Assembly (NCBI GenBank): GCA_033296885.1
Contig: MU863938.1
Location: 144,300 to 208,299, forward strand
DNA: 64,000 nt
Origin: Triangularia verruculosa
Lineage: Eukaryota > Ascomycota > Sordariomycetes > Sordariales > Podosporaceae
Direction: 5' to 3'
Every line of letters starts with the position of its first letter. The stretch's first letter is position 1. The notes under the pieces are model-generated. The model made no database searches. It was given only the letters and a program-made list of their open reading frames with translations, and had not been told where the DNA came from. Made by a program: the position numbers and the translations under genes. Shown here piece by piece: positions 1-10,862 of the stretch.

Positions 1-268
1 GAAAATCCCACAATCTCGCTTGTTCCAGCCTGCCCGCTGCTATCCACTGCCTTGAGCATCTGGGAAAGCGCGTCTCGGCAACGAGTAATGGTTTCATTCC
101 CTCCGTCCAATCCGTGCAAGATTTCCTTTGCAGTATCCATCATCTTCTTCAATTCTGTAGCCGAGATCGCGGTGAGGACGGTGGTGTTGTCGCTTGACAT
201 CTTCTCAATAGCAAGGACACCGAGAAGAGCCAGAGACGCGCTGAATGCTGAAGGGAACAGGTCAGTTC
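1..268 (-). CDS. Partial unknown protein, cut by window edge
   Basis: Reading leftwards, an open frame runs without a stop from about 268 to the window edge. It starts after a good splice acceptor (a pyrimidine run ending in CCACAG at 269-275), so 268 is probably an exon start rather than the gene start. The encoded stretch has a short hydrophobic helix (about 15 residues rich in L, A, V), then an ATG at 200 and an acidic, helical, soluble stretch. I do not recognise the family. The codon pattern and the acceptor argue for a real exon. The 5' exons would lie to the right of 268 on this strand, but a degenerate repeat occupies that place, so the gene may be truncated there. Function unknown. 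Confidence 0.45.
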
Positions 269-390
269 TGTGGAAAAGTGGGCTCGTCTAGGCCCTGAAG
301 CTCGCGAGAGCTTCAGAGGGCCAGACCACCAATATTGGTATCGGTTCCCAAAATGGAAGATGGCAGTGGTCTGGATTTTTGGTTCAAAGG
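265..390 (+). repeat. Degenerate dispersed repeat, copy A
   Basis: This roughly 120-bp stretch aligns with the reverse complement of about 1265-1388. Shared blocks include TGTGGAAA-GTGGGC at one end, ACCACC-A-A-TGGTATCG in the middle and GATGGCA--GGT-TGG at the other end. I estimate 65-70 percent identity by eye. The two copies are inverted and flank about 0.9 kb of gene-free DNA. They look like remains of a mobile element. I saw no coding capacity. Confidence 0.55.
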
Positions 391-1264
391 TCTGGATTCT
401 GGTTGCTTGTTTCGGAAGCCCTGAGAAGTGCCCTGCTGATGTGAAGCACATCTCCTACTGCCCTGACCAGATCGGAAAGAGTCGATGCCCCGCAATTGTA
501 AAGCCATCGAGAGGTGTGTCCTTGTGTAGATGTATCTGAAGGTATTGAATCAATGAACAAAATAAGGACTGGCCTTAGCGCTAATATCTTTATTCCAAGG
601 TAACGCAGGGAGAGGAGCACTCGTAGGTGAGTCGACTCCAGCATCGGCGGTGCGACGGTATCGATAAATTCTGACAGGTTATGATCTTTAAGTTCACTGG
701 GAGGGTATCTTGCTACTGGGCTAATCTGAAAGAGAGTTTGGTCGTCTGTTTAAGAATATGACTTGGCTCCTGGCTCGAGCTAGAACCCAAGTTGTTGTCA
801 TAGAGGCGCTCGAGGATGTCATCCATTAGATGGGTCACTGACCTGGGTATCCTGTCAGATAGGGGCCCAATAAGGGGGAAGGGCAGAGCTCTCACATTAG
901 AGCATCGATATATGCGATACTTGCTCTTGATACACTGCTAGAGACGTTGCTGAACGCGATTTGGGCGCCTGGTTCTAGATTGATGTGTTTCAGTGGCATT
1001 TACGGTGGTCATCCATACGTGAGACTTAGCGAACTACGAACATGTTAATATCCGTTGAAAAACAAAGCTAGGTAGGTACTATTGAAATACGCCTGGTGTG
1101 AAAGTTCAAGGAACCCAACAGTTGCATTTGACGTATTGATTGATCTATCGAACAAAAGAAAGACTATTCAAACGAGCGTAGGAAAGCCAATATATATATA
1201 CAATTAAGTAAGGCCAAAGGCCGAAGCCGGAGATATACTCAAACGAACCCAAGAATCTATATCC
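391..1264. other. Gene-free stretch between inverted repeat copies
   Basis: No frame here has convincing codon structure, domain similarity or splice signals. It lies between the two inverted degenerate repeat copies and is probably relic sequence. Confidence 0.5.
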
Positions 1265-1388
1265 TAACTTAAAACCCACACCTTTGCCATCGTAAGTTCT
1301 AGGAGGCGATACCAGTTTCGGTGGTGTGGGCCCCGGGGCTCCAGAGAGCTCCCGGACCCAGACCTGGCCCACATTTCCACACCTGGAG
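1265..1388 (-). repeat. Degenerate dispersed repeat, copy B (inverted)
   Basis: Inverted partner of the repeat at about 265-390. It directly abuts the left end of the carotenoid-oxygenase relic, so the repeat boundary may mark where that gene was truncated. Confidence 0.55.
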
Positions 1389-1398
1389 GCTGATAGAC

Positions 1399-2033
1399 GT
1401 ACCAGTGGTTCCAATATCGCAACATGTTTCCCGGGCACGTCAGCAACGCATTCGAGGACACTGCAGGAAACCTCGTGCTTGACATTTCGCTCAGTGACAA
1501 GAATGTGTTTTTCTGGTGGCCAGATGCGCAAGGGAATGCTCCAGAGCCAAGCTCAATTGTCTCCCAGTTGAAGCGGTTCGTGATTAATCCGAAATCCTCC
1601 GATCTCAATCTTGCCGACCCAGAAGTGCTCCAAGAGGACAACTCAGAGTTCTATCGGATTCATGACCGCTTCGCTACTAAACCGTACCGGCACTGCTTCT
1701 ATGACATGCTGAACACGGCGCTCGGCACAGACTTTCCAGCGATTGCTCATCAGCTTGGAGGCGGGTATCCTTTGTACAACTCGCTGGGCCATCTTGATCT
1801 TGAGACCAGGAACGTCGAGGTTTATTTCCCGGGACGAACGCACATGGTCCAGGAGCCGGTGTTTATCCCCCGTCGCAGTGGCGGAGATGAACAACTATGC
1901 CACGATGTCAAGCGAGTTGCATTTGCTGGACACAAAGGGTTTTACTCGAGTCAAAGCGGCAATTCTGCTGCCTGTGTGATTGAGGCAAGGGCTACATGGA
2001 AACTGGGTGGATAGCCAAGATGTCAAGACATGA
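1399..2033 (+). pseudogene. Carotenoid oxygenase (RPE65/lignostilbene dioxygenase) relic
   Basis: The translated fragment resembles the C-terminal half of the carotenoid cleavage oxygenase family, which uses a four-His iron site in a beta-propeller. Visible family hallmarks are an HVSNAFED block (iron-ligand His followed by N-A-[FWY]-E-[DE]), a later YRHCFYD block, a G-hydrophobic-YN-LGHLDL block, and the EPVFIPR motif that precedes the last iron ligand. The gene is dead by three signs. The N-terminal half is absent, with stops directly upstream. The frame shifts between about 1868 and 1890, after EPVFIPR. In the shifted frame (MNNYATMSSELHLLD) a TGA at 1977-1979 interrupts the expected LPVRLRQGLHGNW-like ending, consistent with a CGA to TGA transition. 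Family identity is from recalled motifs; inactivity is seen directly. Confidence 0.75.
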
Positions 2034-2120
2034 TGATCATCACTGGCTCGACTCGTGATTTGAGAAAACACCTATTTTAGGCGCAATTCTCCCTTAATCT
2101 CTGATTATAGTGTCACCACC

Positions 2121-2268
2121 TCTTTAACAATAGTCAATAGGGTTTCAAAGATAGTCAGTAGGCCTTCAAAGATCGTCAACAGGCCATCAAAGATAGTTAA
2201 TAGGCCTTCAAGGATAATTAATAGGCCTTCAAAGATAGTCAGTAGGTTTTCAAAGATAGTTGATAGGT
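2121..2268 (+). repeat. 21-bp tandem repeat array
   Basis: About six to seven imperfect units of 21 bp with consensus TTCAAAGATAGTCAGTAGGCC. The pattern decays to the right, up to about 2345. It lies just beyond the 3' end of the SET-domain gene. A related degenerate array in the opposite orientation lies beyond that gene's 5' end (4195-4315). Confidence 0.8.
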
Positions 2269-2462
2269 AGATAGTAAAGATATCTAATAGCCTTTTGAAG
2301 GGGGTTAATAAGCTTGGGAAGGGAGTTTATAAGCTTTTAAAAGGACCTGTTTATAGGCTATATAAGGTAAGGTAGGTTCAATGCGTCAGAAAATAAGGTA
2401 GGTAGGTAACCAGCTGAATGCTAAGATCCATACCTAGGTATTACACTTTCGATCCCATCACC

Positions 2463-3959
2463 TCACGGCCTCCAGTCCCTCGCTCCCCTCTCGAAATCTT
2501 CCAGCCTCTCCACAAACGCCTTCGCAATGGAAATTCTCTCGCTATCTCCTCCCGCATACCAACTTAACCACACAACCCCCTTCTTCCCGTACTCCTTGGC
2601 CTTCTTCATCTCTCCCCTTTGGGCATAGACATTGCCAATGATATTATACAAATCGCCCATCTGTCCTTCCATCCCTTCCTCCCTTACCAGTTCTTCAATT
2701 TCGGCAATCTTTGGTTCTGTCAGTTTGGACGGCGTGTCGAACTCCTCTAGCAGGGCCTGAATCCGGTTACGCTGTTTGTCCGACTTTTTGATGGCGGTGG
2801 GATTCTGGCACAGAGCGCAGGTGCATGTGAAGCCCCACCATTTGAGAAGCTCGGAGCGGTCGGTTGAGAGGATATTCAAGGGGGCGTCTAGAGGTGTTAG
2901 CGGCAACTGATAATGAGATGGAAGAGAGGGTGGCATACAAGAGATGGAAAGCTCCTCGCCGGGGGAGATGTCTTTGTAGGCTACAACCTCCATGATGAAG
3001 GTCGAAGGGGAGTAGCGGGTGAAGCAACTATTCAAGTCAGTTATCCATCTCCCTTCGGAGCCAGGGACTGCGTACTTTGGCTTGCAAGCATGATTGATTC
3101 TCTGTTCACATGTCAGTACAGCCCCGTCATCACAACTACCTACCTTAGGTAATAAAAGAAAACTAACCGCAATCTCAGGATACAATCCCGAGTGACTCCC
3201 CCATCCCATCTGCCCCGTCGAACCCTCCAACACCCCAACCGTCACGTCAAACGTGTTCGTCTTCATGATGTCGTCGAGGACATAACCCTTTCCCTGCGAG
3301 GCCAGCCCCATCACCTCCCTCTGCTGCTTCTTCGGCAGTTGGTTGCCAGCCCTCTGCAGGAGCCTCAACACATCCCTCGTCTCCCATTTGTCGTTCTGCT
3401 CAGCGCTCTCCAAAAGCTGTAACATGACCGGGGGCTGGACCATCAAGATAGTGTCCTTCTTAATGTGCTCCGTGGCGACAACGCCGTACCCCTTGTTCGG
3501 AAGCTTTTCCACTTTGTAGGGGTTCTTGGGGTAATGAGTGGGCTTGAAAGGCAGACCGCCACGGTCATTCTCCAACCAGGAGATATATGGAGAGTGAATG
3601 AACGACGCGATGTCAGCGGCTGTTTCTGGGGTGGTGATGATACTCAGTGGCGTGCCGGCCCAGGTGTTGAGGGTCGTGAAGGTGCATAGCTTTGGAGCTT
3701 TTACTTGGGTTCTCTTTTTTTGCTGTTTCTTGGGAAGAAAGCAGGTAGGTGGGATGGACCAAGGGTACCAGCTGTTGGTTAGGATGGCGGTTTCATCGTC
3801 CACAAGCGGCGGGCAGGATCGCAGGTGGTTGAGGGGACTAAGGTGGCTGTTGTTGGGGCATGATTGAGATGTGGGAGGGACAGGTTCTAGGCTTGCGAGA
3901 GCCCCTTGATTGGCGAGAAGGAGTTGCAAGGCAGCAAAGGTTGATATTTGTGTATACAT
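2463..3959 (-). CDS. SET-domain protein with N-terminal signal peptide
   Basis: Exons 3959-3168 and 3101-2463; 476 aa. The intron at 3102-3167 is 66 nt (GTTAGT to ACAG), in frame and stop-free, so it can be overlooked. I start at the ATG at 3959 because it opens a classic signal peptide (MYTQISTFAALQLLLANQGALA); longer in-frame starts give an unlikely N-terminus. The SET core shows KGYGVVATEHIKKDT (first SET block), INHACKP (N-H-x-C cofactor block), a VVAYKDISPGEELSISC block and a post-SET-like CTCALC. The Cys-rich, proline-rich leader of the mature protein is typical of fungal SET-domain-protein-5-like members. These are predicted lysine methyltransferases, but substrates are mostly unknown. 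A secretory or ER-lumen location is implied by the signal peptide and is unusual for a SET protein. Confidence 0.85.
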   Translation of the reverse strand: MYTQISTFAALQLLLANQGALASLEPVPPTSQSCPNNSHLSPLNHLRSCPPLVDDETAILTNSWYPWSIPPTCFLPKKQQKKRTQVKAPKLCTFTTLNTWAGTPLSIITTPETAADIASFIHSPYISWLENDRGGLPFKPTHYPKNPYKVEKLPNKGYGVVATEHIKKDTILMVQPPVMLQLLESAEQNDKWETRDVLRLLQRAGNQLPKKQQREVMGLASQGKGYVLDDIMKTNTFDVTVGVLEGSTGQMGWGSHSGLYPEIAVSFLLLPKVGSCDDGAVLTCEQRINHACKPKYAVPGSEGRWITDLNSCFTRYSPSTFIMEVVAYKDISPGEELSISCMPPSLPSHYQLPLTPLDAPLNILSTDRSELLKWWGFTCTCALCQNPTAIKKSDKQRNRIQALLEEFDTPSKLTEPKIAEIEELVREEGMEGQMGDLYNIIGNVYAQRGEMKKAKEYGKKGVVWLSWYAGGDSERISIAKAFVERLEDFERGARDWRP

Positions 3960-4601
3960 GATGGGCGTGTGACCCGCCAGAAGAAATTGACAGACTGACA
4001 ACCGCCGAAATTGACAGACGGACAGCTTCTTATTAATATGAAAGTCTGGCAAGACAAGCCAATTCCGACAAACAGAACGAACTACCGTGTCGTAGGTATC
4101 TTGTTCAAGTCCTTGCTGGCTGCCAAGCACGCCGTGGACAAAATAATTGGTACTACAAGCCGGGATCACACCTACAATATAGTAGAAAAGGCCTGTGTAT
4201 TATTATTAAAGGGCTTATTACTATCTTTTAATACCTAAAAAGTATTTTCTAAGGTATTCTCGATATTTCTTTAAGCCTTTTAACTATCTTTCATGGCCTT
4301 TTAATCATCTTCCAATGTCATATTCCCACTTTGCAGTGTCAGCTATTTTGTTCAGGACGTGCCAAGGTGCCGCATTTTGGCAGTGCCGGCTTGTTTGGTA
4401 CGGCTCAGGGGCATATTAGCCTGGCCTCTTGGAACTGTCTTGCCGCCGACGATCTCTCAGGTATTCACCCAAACACGACCAGAGCCCAAACGGCCTCAAT
4501 TAACAACCTCGTTACATTCGTACATTTCCAGGACGGTAATACAACTAAAGAAAAGTGCTAAAGAATATGTACAACCATCACGCCTTGCCATGTCCCCTCC
4601 A
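3960..4601. other. Intergenic, promoter side of SET gene
   Basis: No supportable gene. It carries the 5' region of the SET gene, the degenerate array at 4195-4315 and the 3' flank of PEX16. Confidence 0.5.
4195..4315 (-). repeat. Degenerate array related to the 21-bp repeat, inverted
   Basis: On the minus strand this stretch reads in units like GAAAGATAGTTAAAAGGC, closely resembling the AAAGATAGTTAATAGGCC units at 2121-2268. The two arrays point towards each other around the SET gene. Units here are more degenerate. Confidence 0.5.
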
Positions 4602-5865
4602 TTATGCGCTCGTACTAAAGTAGTAATTCTCCCACAGGTATTCGTAGTCCTCAATAATACCAGCCAACAGCCCTGGCATGCGGCTCCGTACGCCGCCAAC
4701 AAGACCCTTTGTGACGTTATCGTAAAAGGCCCCGCGCATAGCCCACCATCCCATCGCCCAACCGCGGCGATTCCATTCCTCACGCTCCAGTGGTGTTGTC
4801 TGCAAGCCTCTGTCTCGTAGTTGCCTAGCCGCGAGCTCAGTTCCCACGCCCAACAGCCAAGGCGTCCAGGACTTGCGCTTGTCCTTGCTGCGTGCCAGCG
4901 CGATGGCAAAAACAAGCGGTGCCAGGATGTGTAGCACCTCGGCCAACTGCGCCCTACCCTGGAGTCTGTTGAGCAGATTCGACGCCGGCTTGATGTCATC
5001 CGCCGTCAAGACCCTTGACAGGAGGTATCCACTGGTATCCCCGGGCGCAGGAAGCGTAGGAAGAGACATTCCAGTGCGCGGCATTGTCCACTCCCCGTTG
5101 GGACCAACCCCTTTCCTCTGCGGCGCACCCACTGAGCCGTTTCCGAATCCCTTCCTATCCTCGTCATCTTCTCCAAGCGCGCGTAGCTCGGCTTCCTCGG
5201 GGTCTTCGGGGCCCTCGTCGGGTATCGGTTCCCGCTCGGGGAGGACTGGCGTCAGGAGCGGCCGGGACTTGGTGATGCGCAATAGTAGAAGCTTGCAAAA
5301 GGCCTTGATGGCCTCGAAGAGGACCACCACGTTCCAGCGCATGCGCTCGCCGCGGCGTTTCGCCGACATTTCGCAGAGCAGCTGGACATAGTTGACGATT
5401 TGGAGGACGTAGGCGACGCGACGGTAGAAGGCGCTCTTGAGCGTCCAGAATTTTGTGTAACGGCTTTGTGGCGAGGGGGCGCGGGGGGGCGAGGAAAGCG
5501 GCAGTTTCGAGAGAGTGGCGGCTCGGGAGAGGAGGGTATCATGGTACAGAGAAAGCAACTGAACACCGCTGTGAATCGACTCGGAGGCTATCTCGGCATC
5601 GCGAAAGCGACCTAGAAAAAGGTATCCTGTTAGCTGTCGAGATGCTCCAGGGCGCCCGGGCTCGATGGAATAGGGGGCAGCAATTACCAGGTATGATGTA
5701 CGTCAATGATCGCAGTGTTGACTCTATCTGCGACACCTGATGGGAGTTCTTGGTGATGAACTCATCGTACATATGAAGCCATTGCGGAGGAAGTGAAAAG
5801 GCGCGCTTCACGCCAGAGCGCTCCAGCGCAGGGGTCCGGTCCTGTTTGTCGGCTGGCCTTGACAT
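4602..5865 (-). CDS. PEX16: Peroxisomal membrane protein PEX16
   Basis: Exons 5865-5688 and 5611-4602; 395 aa. The intron at 5612-5687 (GTAATT to CTAG) joins TYIIPG to RFRDAEIASESIHSG. PEX16 is an integral peroxisomal and ER membrane protein needed to recruit PEX3 and membrane proteins during peroxisome biogenesis. Family marks visible here are the N-terminal block with WLHMYDEFITKN, the SQIES-LRSLTY-IPGRF-DA block, LLSLYHDTLL, a long basic and acidic low-complexity linker near residues 160-240, and the C-terminal part with hydrophobic helices around ILAPLVFAIAL and WAMGWWAMRGAFYDN. The length is within the usual range for filamentous fungi, whose PEX16 linker is longer than the animal one. 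The first ATG of the exon is used as start. Peroxisomes serve fatty-acid use in these fungi and carry the Woronin-body pathway. Confidence 0.93.
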
Positions 5866-6428
5866 CGCATTCGGCAGTTACAAGAGGTGCGGCATGGGGG
5901 TAAAGGAGAGCAAGGCTGGCGACAACACCGGTCGGTCGCAGTCGAGTTTTCCGGTGGGCGCGTGGAAACAAAATCAAGGGTATCTCGTGGGTGATCGCGG
6001 ATTTGGCAGAGCGATGGAATGTCGTTGAGCGTTGAATTGGCGTTGGTGTTGGTGTTCAGGGCAGCGGCGCCAGAGCCCATGCCTCGGCTGCAAGCTGCCT
6101 GGGTGCTAGCTCGCAGGTGCAGTGGTCCGAGCTCCTGACGCAATCTTGAACCTGGGGGATCTGCCAAGCAGCAGGGATCGACGTGCGAGGGAAAATGAAT
6201 TCCAACGCTTTTCGGCGCGTGATTTACGCGTCTCTTTGTTCACTTTGTCTTGATTTGGATAGGTGCACGAAACGATCAGACCGCTTGTCTATTCCTACAG
6301 TCCGTACAGCGTTGCTTGCAATTCCTTACTCGTGTCATCATTCATCACTTTCGTTGTCCTTAACGACTTCACATGCCACTGAACCCCACGGGCCCCAACC
6401 CCTTGAAAACACCAGGAGTTTAAGCTCC
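5866..6428. other. Intergenic
   Basis: Promoter side of PEX16 and 3' side of the GST gene. No gene seen. Confidence 0.5.
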
Positions 6429-7195
6429 TTACCGCTGTGCCTGCTGAGCCTTGAGCTTCGCAACTCTGGCTCTTATCCCCTCGGTGATTTCTTGCTCATT
6501 GAAGATGGAGGTCACGCTGGGGTGTACAGATACAGCCTCGGCCCACTTGGTAAAGTTGGGCGCCTTCTCGACAATGGAAGGCCACAAATTGGAGGGGTAG
6601 AGGTCCGTCTGGGACAGGCTCTTGATGCGGATTACAAATGAGCCAGTCAAAACCTGGGACGCCATTAGTAGAGGTTCTCTTTTTGCTAGCCCGTGGGAAT
6701 TACCTCAGCCTGGGTCAACTTGTCGCTGCCGCCGAAATAGGGGCTCGCGTCAGCAAGCAATGGCTCAACCTCCTTGACGAGGCTGGCGACAGCTTTGTCT
6801 GCAATCTCACCCCTTTCCTCCTCGCCCTCTGTTGTGTACAGGGCAAAGAGCTGGCCGTTAAACTTGGAGATGAAGGCATCAACAAACACCGCGATACGTG
6901 CACGACGCAGCGCACCCTCAGCTGTGTTGGAAGGGGGCAGAAGATGAGATGGGTAAGCATCCGCCAGGAAGTTTGCAACAATGGCGGACTCAATGATGAC
7001 CTCGCCGTTGTAGGAGAGCGCAGGGACCAGGCCCCGTGGGTTGATCTTGAGGTACTCCGGGGTGCGGGGAGTGTCCAGGTCGATGATGACTTCTTCAAAA
7101 GGAACCTTCAGCTCTTCCAAGATGATGTGCGCCCGGTGCGCCCATGGGCATCGGTGGTTGGTGTAAAGGATGAGCTTGGCGTCGGTAGAACCCAT
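6429..7195 (-). CDS. Glutathione S-transferase (omega/GTO-like)
   Basis: Exons 7195-6704 and 6653-6429; 238 aa. The intron at 6654-6703 is 50 nt. The thioredoxin-fold N-domain opens ILYTNHRCPWAHRAHIIL, with Cys-Pro-Trp-Ala at the active-site position used by omega-class and related Cys-type GSTs. The cis-Pro of the glutathione site is in NPRGLVPAL and the ESAIVANFL block supplies the gamma-glutamyl-binding Glu-Ser. The all-helical C-domain follows (residues about 90-238). Such enzymes perform glutathione-dependent thiol transfer or reductive deglutathionylation in the cytosol. The exact class is uncertain: it could also be grouped with fungal theta/Ure2-like GSTs, but the Cys motif favours omega. 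A maleylpyruvate-isomerase role for the distant gentisate cluster is not supported by the motif. Confidence 0.88.
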
Positions 7196-8306
7196 CGTGG
7201 CTGTATCTTGTGACGTTGTCTCTTGGTTGATGGCTGATCAGTCTTTGCGGCACAAAAGGGGCTTGTCGTCGAAATAGGGTTTCGAGAGGTGGAGTCTTTG
7301 GCGAACTTGCCAATTTATTTTTGGCCGGGGAAGCCCAACGTCTTTTTGAAGGCATCTCAGTTCGCACTTATCTCATTTTGCTGACAAAAGCACACGGATT
7401 CCGGATGGTCGCGTCATATGGCGCTATCGAGAACACAAATGGAGTTATGTGGGAGCTTGGGGAAGCTTGCTAAGCAGCTCGAAATCGGTGCCGTAAGTGG
7501 CCGAAACTCGGTGTGTGAATTGCCCCGCACGCGGGATTGAGGATTGATCTTTCCGTCTCTGCCAGTGTCGGAGCCGACGCTGACCTTTTAGAGGCTCTGC
7601 GAGGCCATCCCGTCGGCGCCCGGGCAAATCCTTGAAACAATGGAAGGTCAATTGTCCGTCTATACCTATCAATCCATCAGGGAATTGATACCGAGCGGCT
7701 ATGGGACCCTACAAAATACCCATGTTTTTACTCCAAAACTGGATTGCCAGCCGGGCCTCGCATCACTTCGTCGGTCTTGTATGGTTCGGCACTGTAAATC
7801 GCTACCTACAGTTCCTACTCAGTTTGGTAGTATGGTGTGAATCCGTCATCTTCTGACCTTCTTGAAAGTTAACCCCTTGGAAGTACCTGTCAACATTTCG
7901 TTGTCATATGTCCACCTACAGTCGCGGAAAGCATCGTGATCTAGCCCAGAGTCCCGAGGCGCTACTTACCGCATTGCCATATCCCTCGATGTTTGCTCGC
8001 TGTTGGAGTCAAAAGTCAAGGGATCCTGTGGACACTCGACCGTGGGCCGTTTGAGTCGTTACAGGCCATCAACATCTTCCCACTTGTGAGGTTGACAACC
8101 GGCTAAACACCCTCGGATGCCACGGCCCGCTCGATATTAAGAAGCGCTGGGCGCGAAGCAACGAAACATGCTGCAGCCGTTGTGGTAGCGGAGTCTTCTT
8201 GGCCGCGCTGATGTCGGGTGTATGTAAATGGCGAGGTCGCTGCCTTTGCTCGTAGCTAGTAGATTTTGCTGACGGGTATCGTCGTCCTTGGTCGCAGCTG
8301 TGAACC
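7196..8306. other. Intergenic between GST and AA9 LPMO genes
   Basis: Divergent promoter region of 1.1 kb. ORFs in it look like chance frames. No RNA gene or repeat recognised. Confidence 0.5.
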
Positions 8307-9579
8307 ATGAAGCTCATTTCCCATACTCTCCTCGCGGCGGCGGCCATGGTGAGCAATATGGGCGTTGCTCGGGCCCATGTGTTTATCTGGGTATGTTTCA
8401 TGTTGGCAGCAAGGCTAACCAGCTAGCTGACGGGATCAGGGTGTGTTTGTCAATGGCGTGGATCAAGGTACCTTCAATGGTATCAGGACGCCGGCCTACA
8501 ACGGGCCTCCTCCAAGAGGTTACTCGAACTCTCCAGTGAAAGATCTGAACTCGATTGACATGCGATGCAATGTGTTGGGAGACAAACAAGTCCCTCGCAC
8601 CATCAAGGTATTCCCCGGAGACAACATCACCCTTGACTGGCATCACAACAACCGCACGATAGCGGACGACGTGATTGACTTTAGTCATCACGGCCCAGCA
8701 CTTGTGTATCTGACACCAGACCCCCCTGCCGAGAATACGTTCGTCAAAATTTGGGAAAAGGGGCTTTACGAACTTGGCCCAACCCCTTTTAGTCCCGGCA
8801 AGTGGGCAACAACATCAGATATCAAGGCCAACAATGGGCTCATGAATTTCCGAATTCCTGCGAACTTGAAGGCTGGCTTGTGAGTCTTGGGTAGGACATC
8901 GTGCTGGAAAGTGATGCTAACTTTAGACAGCTATCTCATCCGCGCCGAAATGGTTGGTCTTCACGAGGCAGATGCCCGGTTTGACCAGAACTCGCGGCGT
9001 GGCGCTCAGTTCTATCCAAACTGTGTCCAAATTGAAGTGGTTGGCGATGGCGCCGTCGAACTCCCTGAGGGCGTCTCTTTCCCAGGGGCTTACAAATACG
9101 ACGATCCTGGGGTTCATTACAACGTATGCTTTGGAACAGCAGTCCATAGGGGCTTCGACTCACTAACATCCAAGGCAGATCTACTGCTCAACTGAACGTG
9201 CTCCTCTGGCGCCCTGCACAGATGCTAGCACCTACAAGATTCCAGGTCGGCCAACTGTTTTGACATTCTGCTTTTCGTGTGCTGACGATCCTATCTAGGC
9301 CCTACCGTCTGGTCGGGTGCTTGGCCCGAGACGACAGAAGTTGCTTTAGGCCCAGTCACTGGATCAACAACCGCGACGCGCTGGAGTAGCTGGTACGTCG
9401 TCAGCCCAGTCCCCTTAGCATTCTACGATGGTACTGACAAAAGTGGTAGGATTCAACAATCCGTAGTTACGACGGCGACCTTCAATCAAGCCGGTTCGCC
9501 CGTTCCAGTTGCGACATCGCAATACACCGCTTCTTGGTCGTTGGCGTATGCTACGCCAACAGCGCCACCGACTCTTTAG
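8307..9579 (+). CDS. AA9 lytic polysaccharide monooxygenase (former GH61)
   Basis: Six exons: 8307-8390, 8440-8879, 8931-9123, 9179-9245, 9299-9392, 9450-9579; 335 aa. All introns are GT-AG, 49-57 nt. The signal peptide ends ...GVARA, leaving His as residue 1 of the mature enzyme, which is the N-terminal copper ligand of the histidine brace. The second copper His sits in FSHHGPALVYL. The QFYPNC block supplies the buried Gln and axial Tyr, and the GLMNFRIPANLKAGFYLIRAE block is the usual AA9 core. A Cys-containing and then Thr/Ser/Pro-rich tail follows without a CBM1. These secreted copper enzymes cleave cellulose or hemicellulose oxidatively. The high Ser/Thr tail suggests O-glycosylation or a disordered extension. 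Confidence 0.92.
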
Positions 9580-10004
9580 TGGCAGCCAGGTATCTCACTG
9601 CGCTGAGGATGAGCCCGTCAACCAGACGGAATGAAAGTTGGTTCAGGAGAATGTGAGAAGGAAGCTTCCGAACAGAACCAACCATTGGTTGCCTCTGCGA
9701 CATTTCTCGAAGAAAGGCATTGACGACTCATTAGCTTCAGAGCTAATCGACCATCATTGTGGCAGATCGAGTTGACAGCTGTCCGCCGTTGTGACTAAAC
9801 CTCTCGGAGCAACCCGTGAACCACAAGCCGATGATGACTGTGGTGATTCTCAGATATTGAGCTTATTTTGTCTCCTGATGCGGTCCTCGGGGACAACGTA
9901 TAGCTCAGTTCGTGTCAATTATTTAATCAGGCGCTTCCCGGTCAATTGGTCAAGAAATTTGGCAAGCTGGAAACACCAACACTCATTTGCACATCACCAC
10001 AACC
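9580..10004. other. Intergenic
   Basis: 3' flank of the LPMO gene and upstream region of the small membrane protein. No gene seen. Confidence 0.4.
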
Positions 10005-10232
10005 ATGAGCACCTCCGCACGATACCTTTCAGCGGAAGCAGTCAACTTCGCACGCACAGTGGAACTGAATCCTACTCAACCTTTGACTTCTTTCGTAACC
10101 CGCACTACCCCTCTTCTCCTGTTCCTTGCCTTCTGGGCATCAGCCTTGGTGTACATGGCATCCATCGATCACGATTCCCTCAGTGAAGCACCCAGCCGTG
10201 TCCCCTACAAGAGCGAGAGTGGAAGCAAATAG
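10005..10232 (+). CDS. Small single-pass membrane protein, unknown
   Basis: 75 aa from the ATG at 10005, which has an A at -3; an in-frame ATG 18 nt upstream would add six residues. The sequence has a polar N-terminus (STSARYLSAEAVNFARTVE), one clear transmembrane helix (LLLFLAFWASALVYMASI) and a short polar tail. I do not recognise the family. The clean helix and strong start context favour a real gene. No introns. Function and membrane are unknown. Confidence 0.5.
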   Translation: MSTSARYLSAEAVNFARTVELNPTQPLTSFVTRTTPLLLFLAFWASALVYMASIDHDSLSEAPSRVPYKSESGSK

Positions 10233-10862
10233 AGCGCACAAGGCCTGCAAAGTCCTGTCCTGCCCGGTCTTAGACGGCAACCTCAACTCAACGGCACCTT
10301 CGCTGGTCAGAACCTTCATGCTCTCGGCTCAGAGCTCCTCCAACTAGTGATCACGTCAGTAGAAAACTGCATGTTCTTCAGAAGCAATGATTCGCCAAGT
10401 CATCTCGCATTTGCGTCGACAATGACCAATTCTCCAGCCAAGTTGGCCACATCTCTCTCTCTACGCTTTGCAGTTAATTACTGTACGAGGTGAAGGCCAA
10501 CCAGAACCGAGCGCCGCCCACCACTACACCACCGTGCAGATTGGAATCGAAAGATGGAAGGGCGGCATCCATGACACTCCGTTTGAAGCCGGAACGGAAG
10601 TCAGTAGGAAAATACACATTACGCACTCAATTGCACACACCCTCGTTCTGAGTTCTTGCATCAATATGTGGAGGTCAAATGTGCCATGTTGTTTATTGGT
10701 AGTCAGAATCACTGAGAATGATGACGGCGATTCCAACGTAGCTATTTGTTTTCTTCTGCGACCTTTCCATCAATTCTTTGCTGTAAACCTTCAAAGCAAC
10801 TGGTTCCAACATGTATACTACTTCTGAATCCAGTTTCCATCATCTAATTGGAAGCCATCCTA

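Noticed and set aside
6429..7195. GST as the maleylpyruvate isomerase of the gentisate route
   Set aside because: The active site is Cys-Pro-Trp-Ala (omega type), not the zeta-type Ser-Ser-Cys motif, and it lies 25 kb from the cluster.
6638..7213. 191-aa plus-strand ORF
   Set aside because: Antisense to the GST gene with strong motif support on the other strand.
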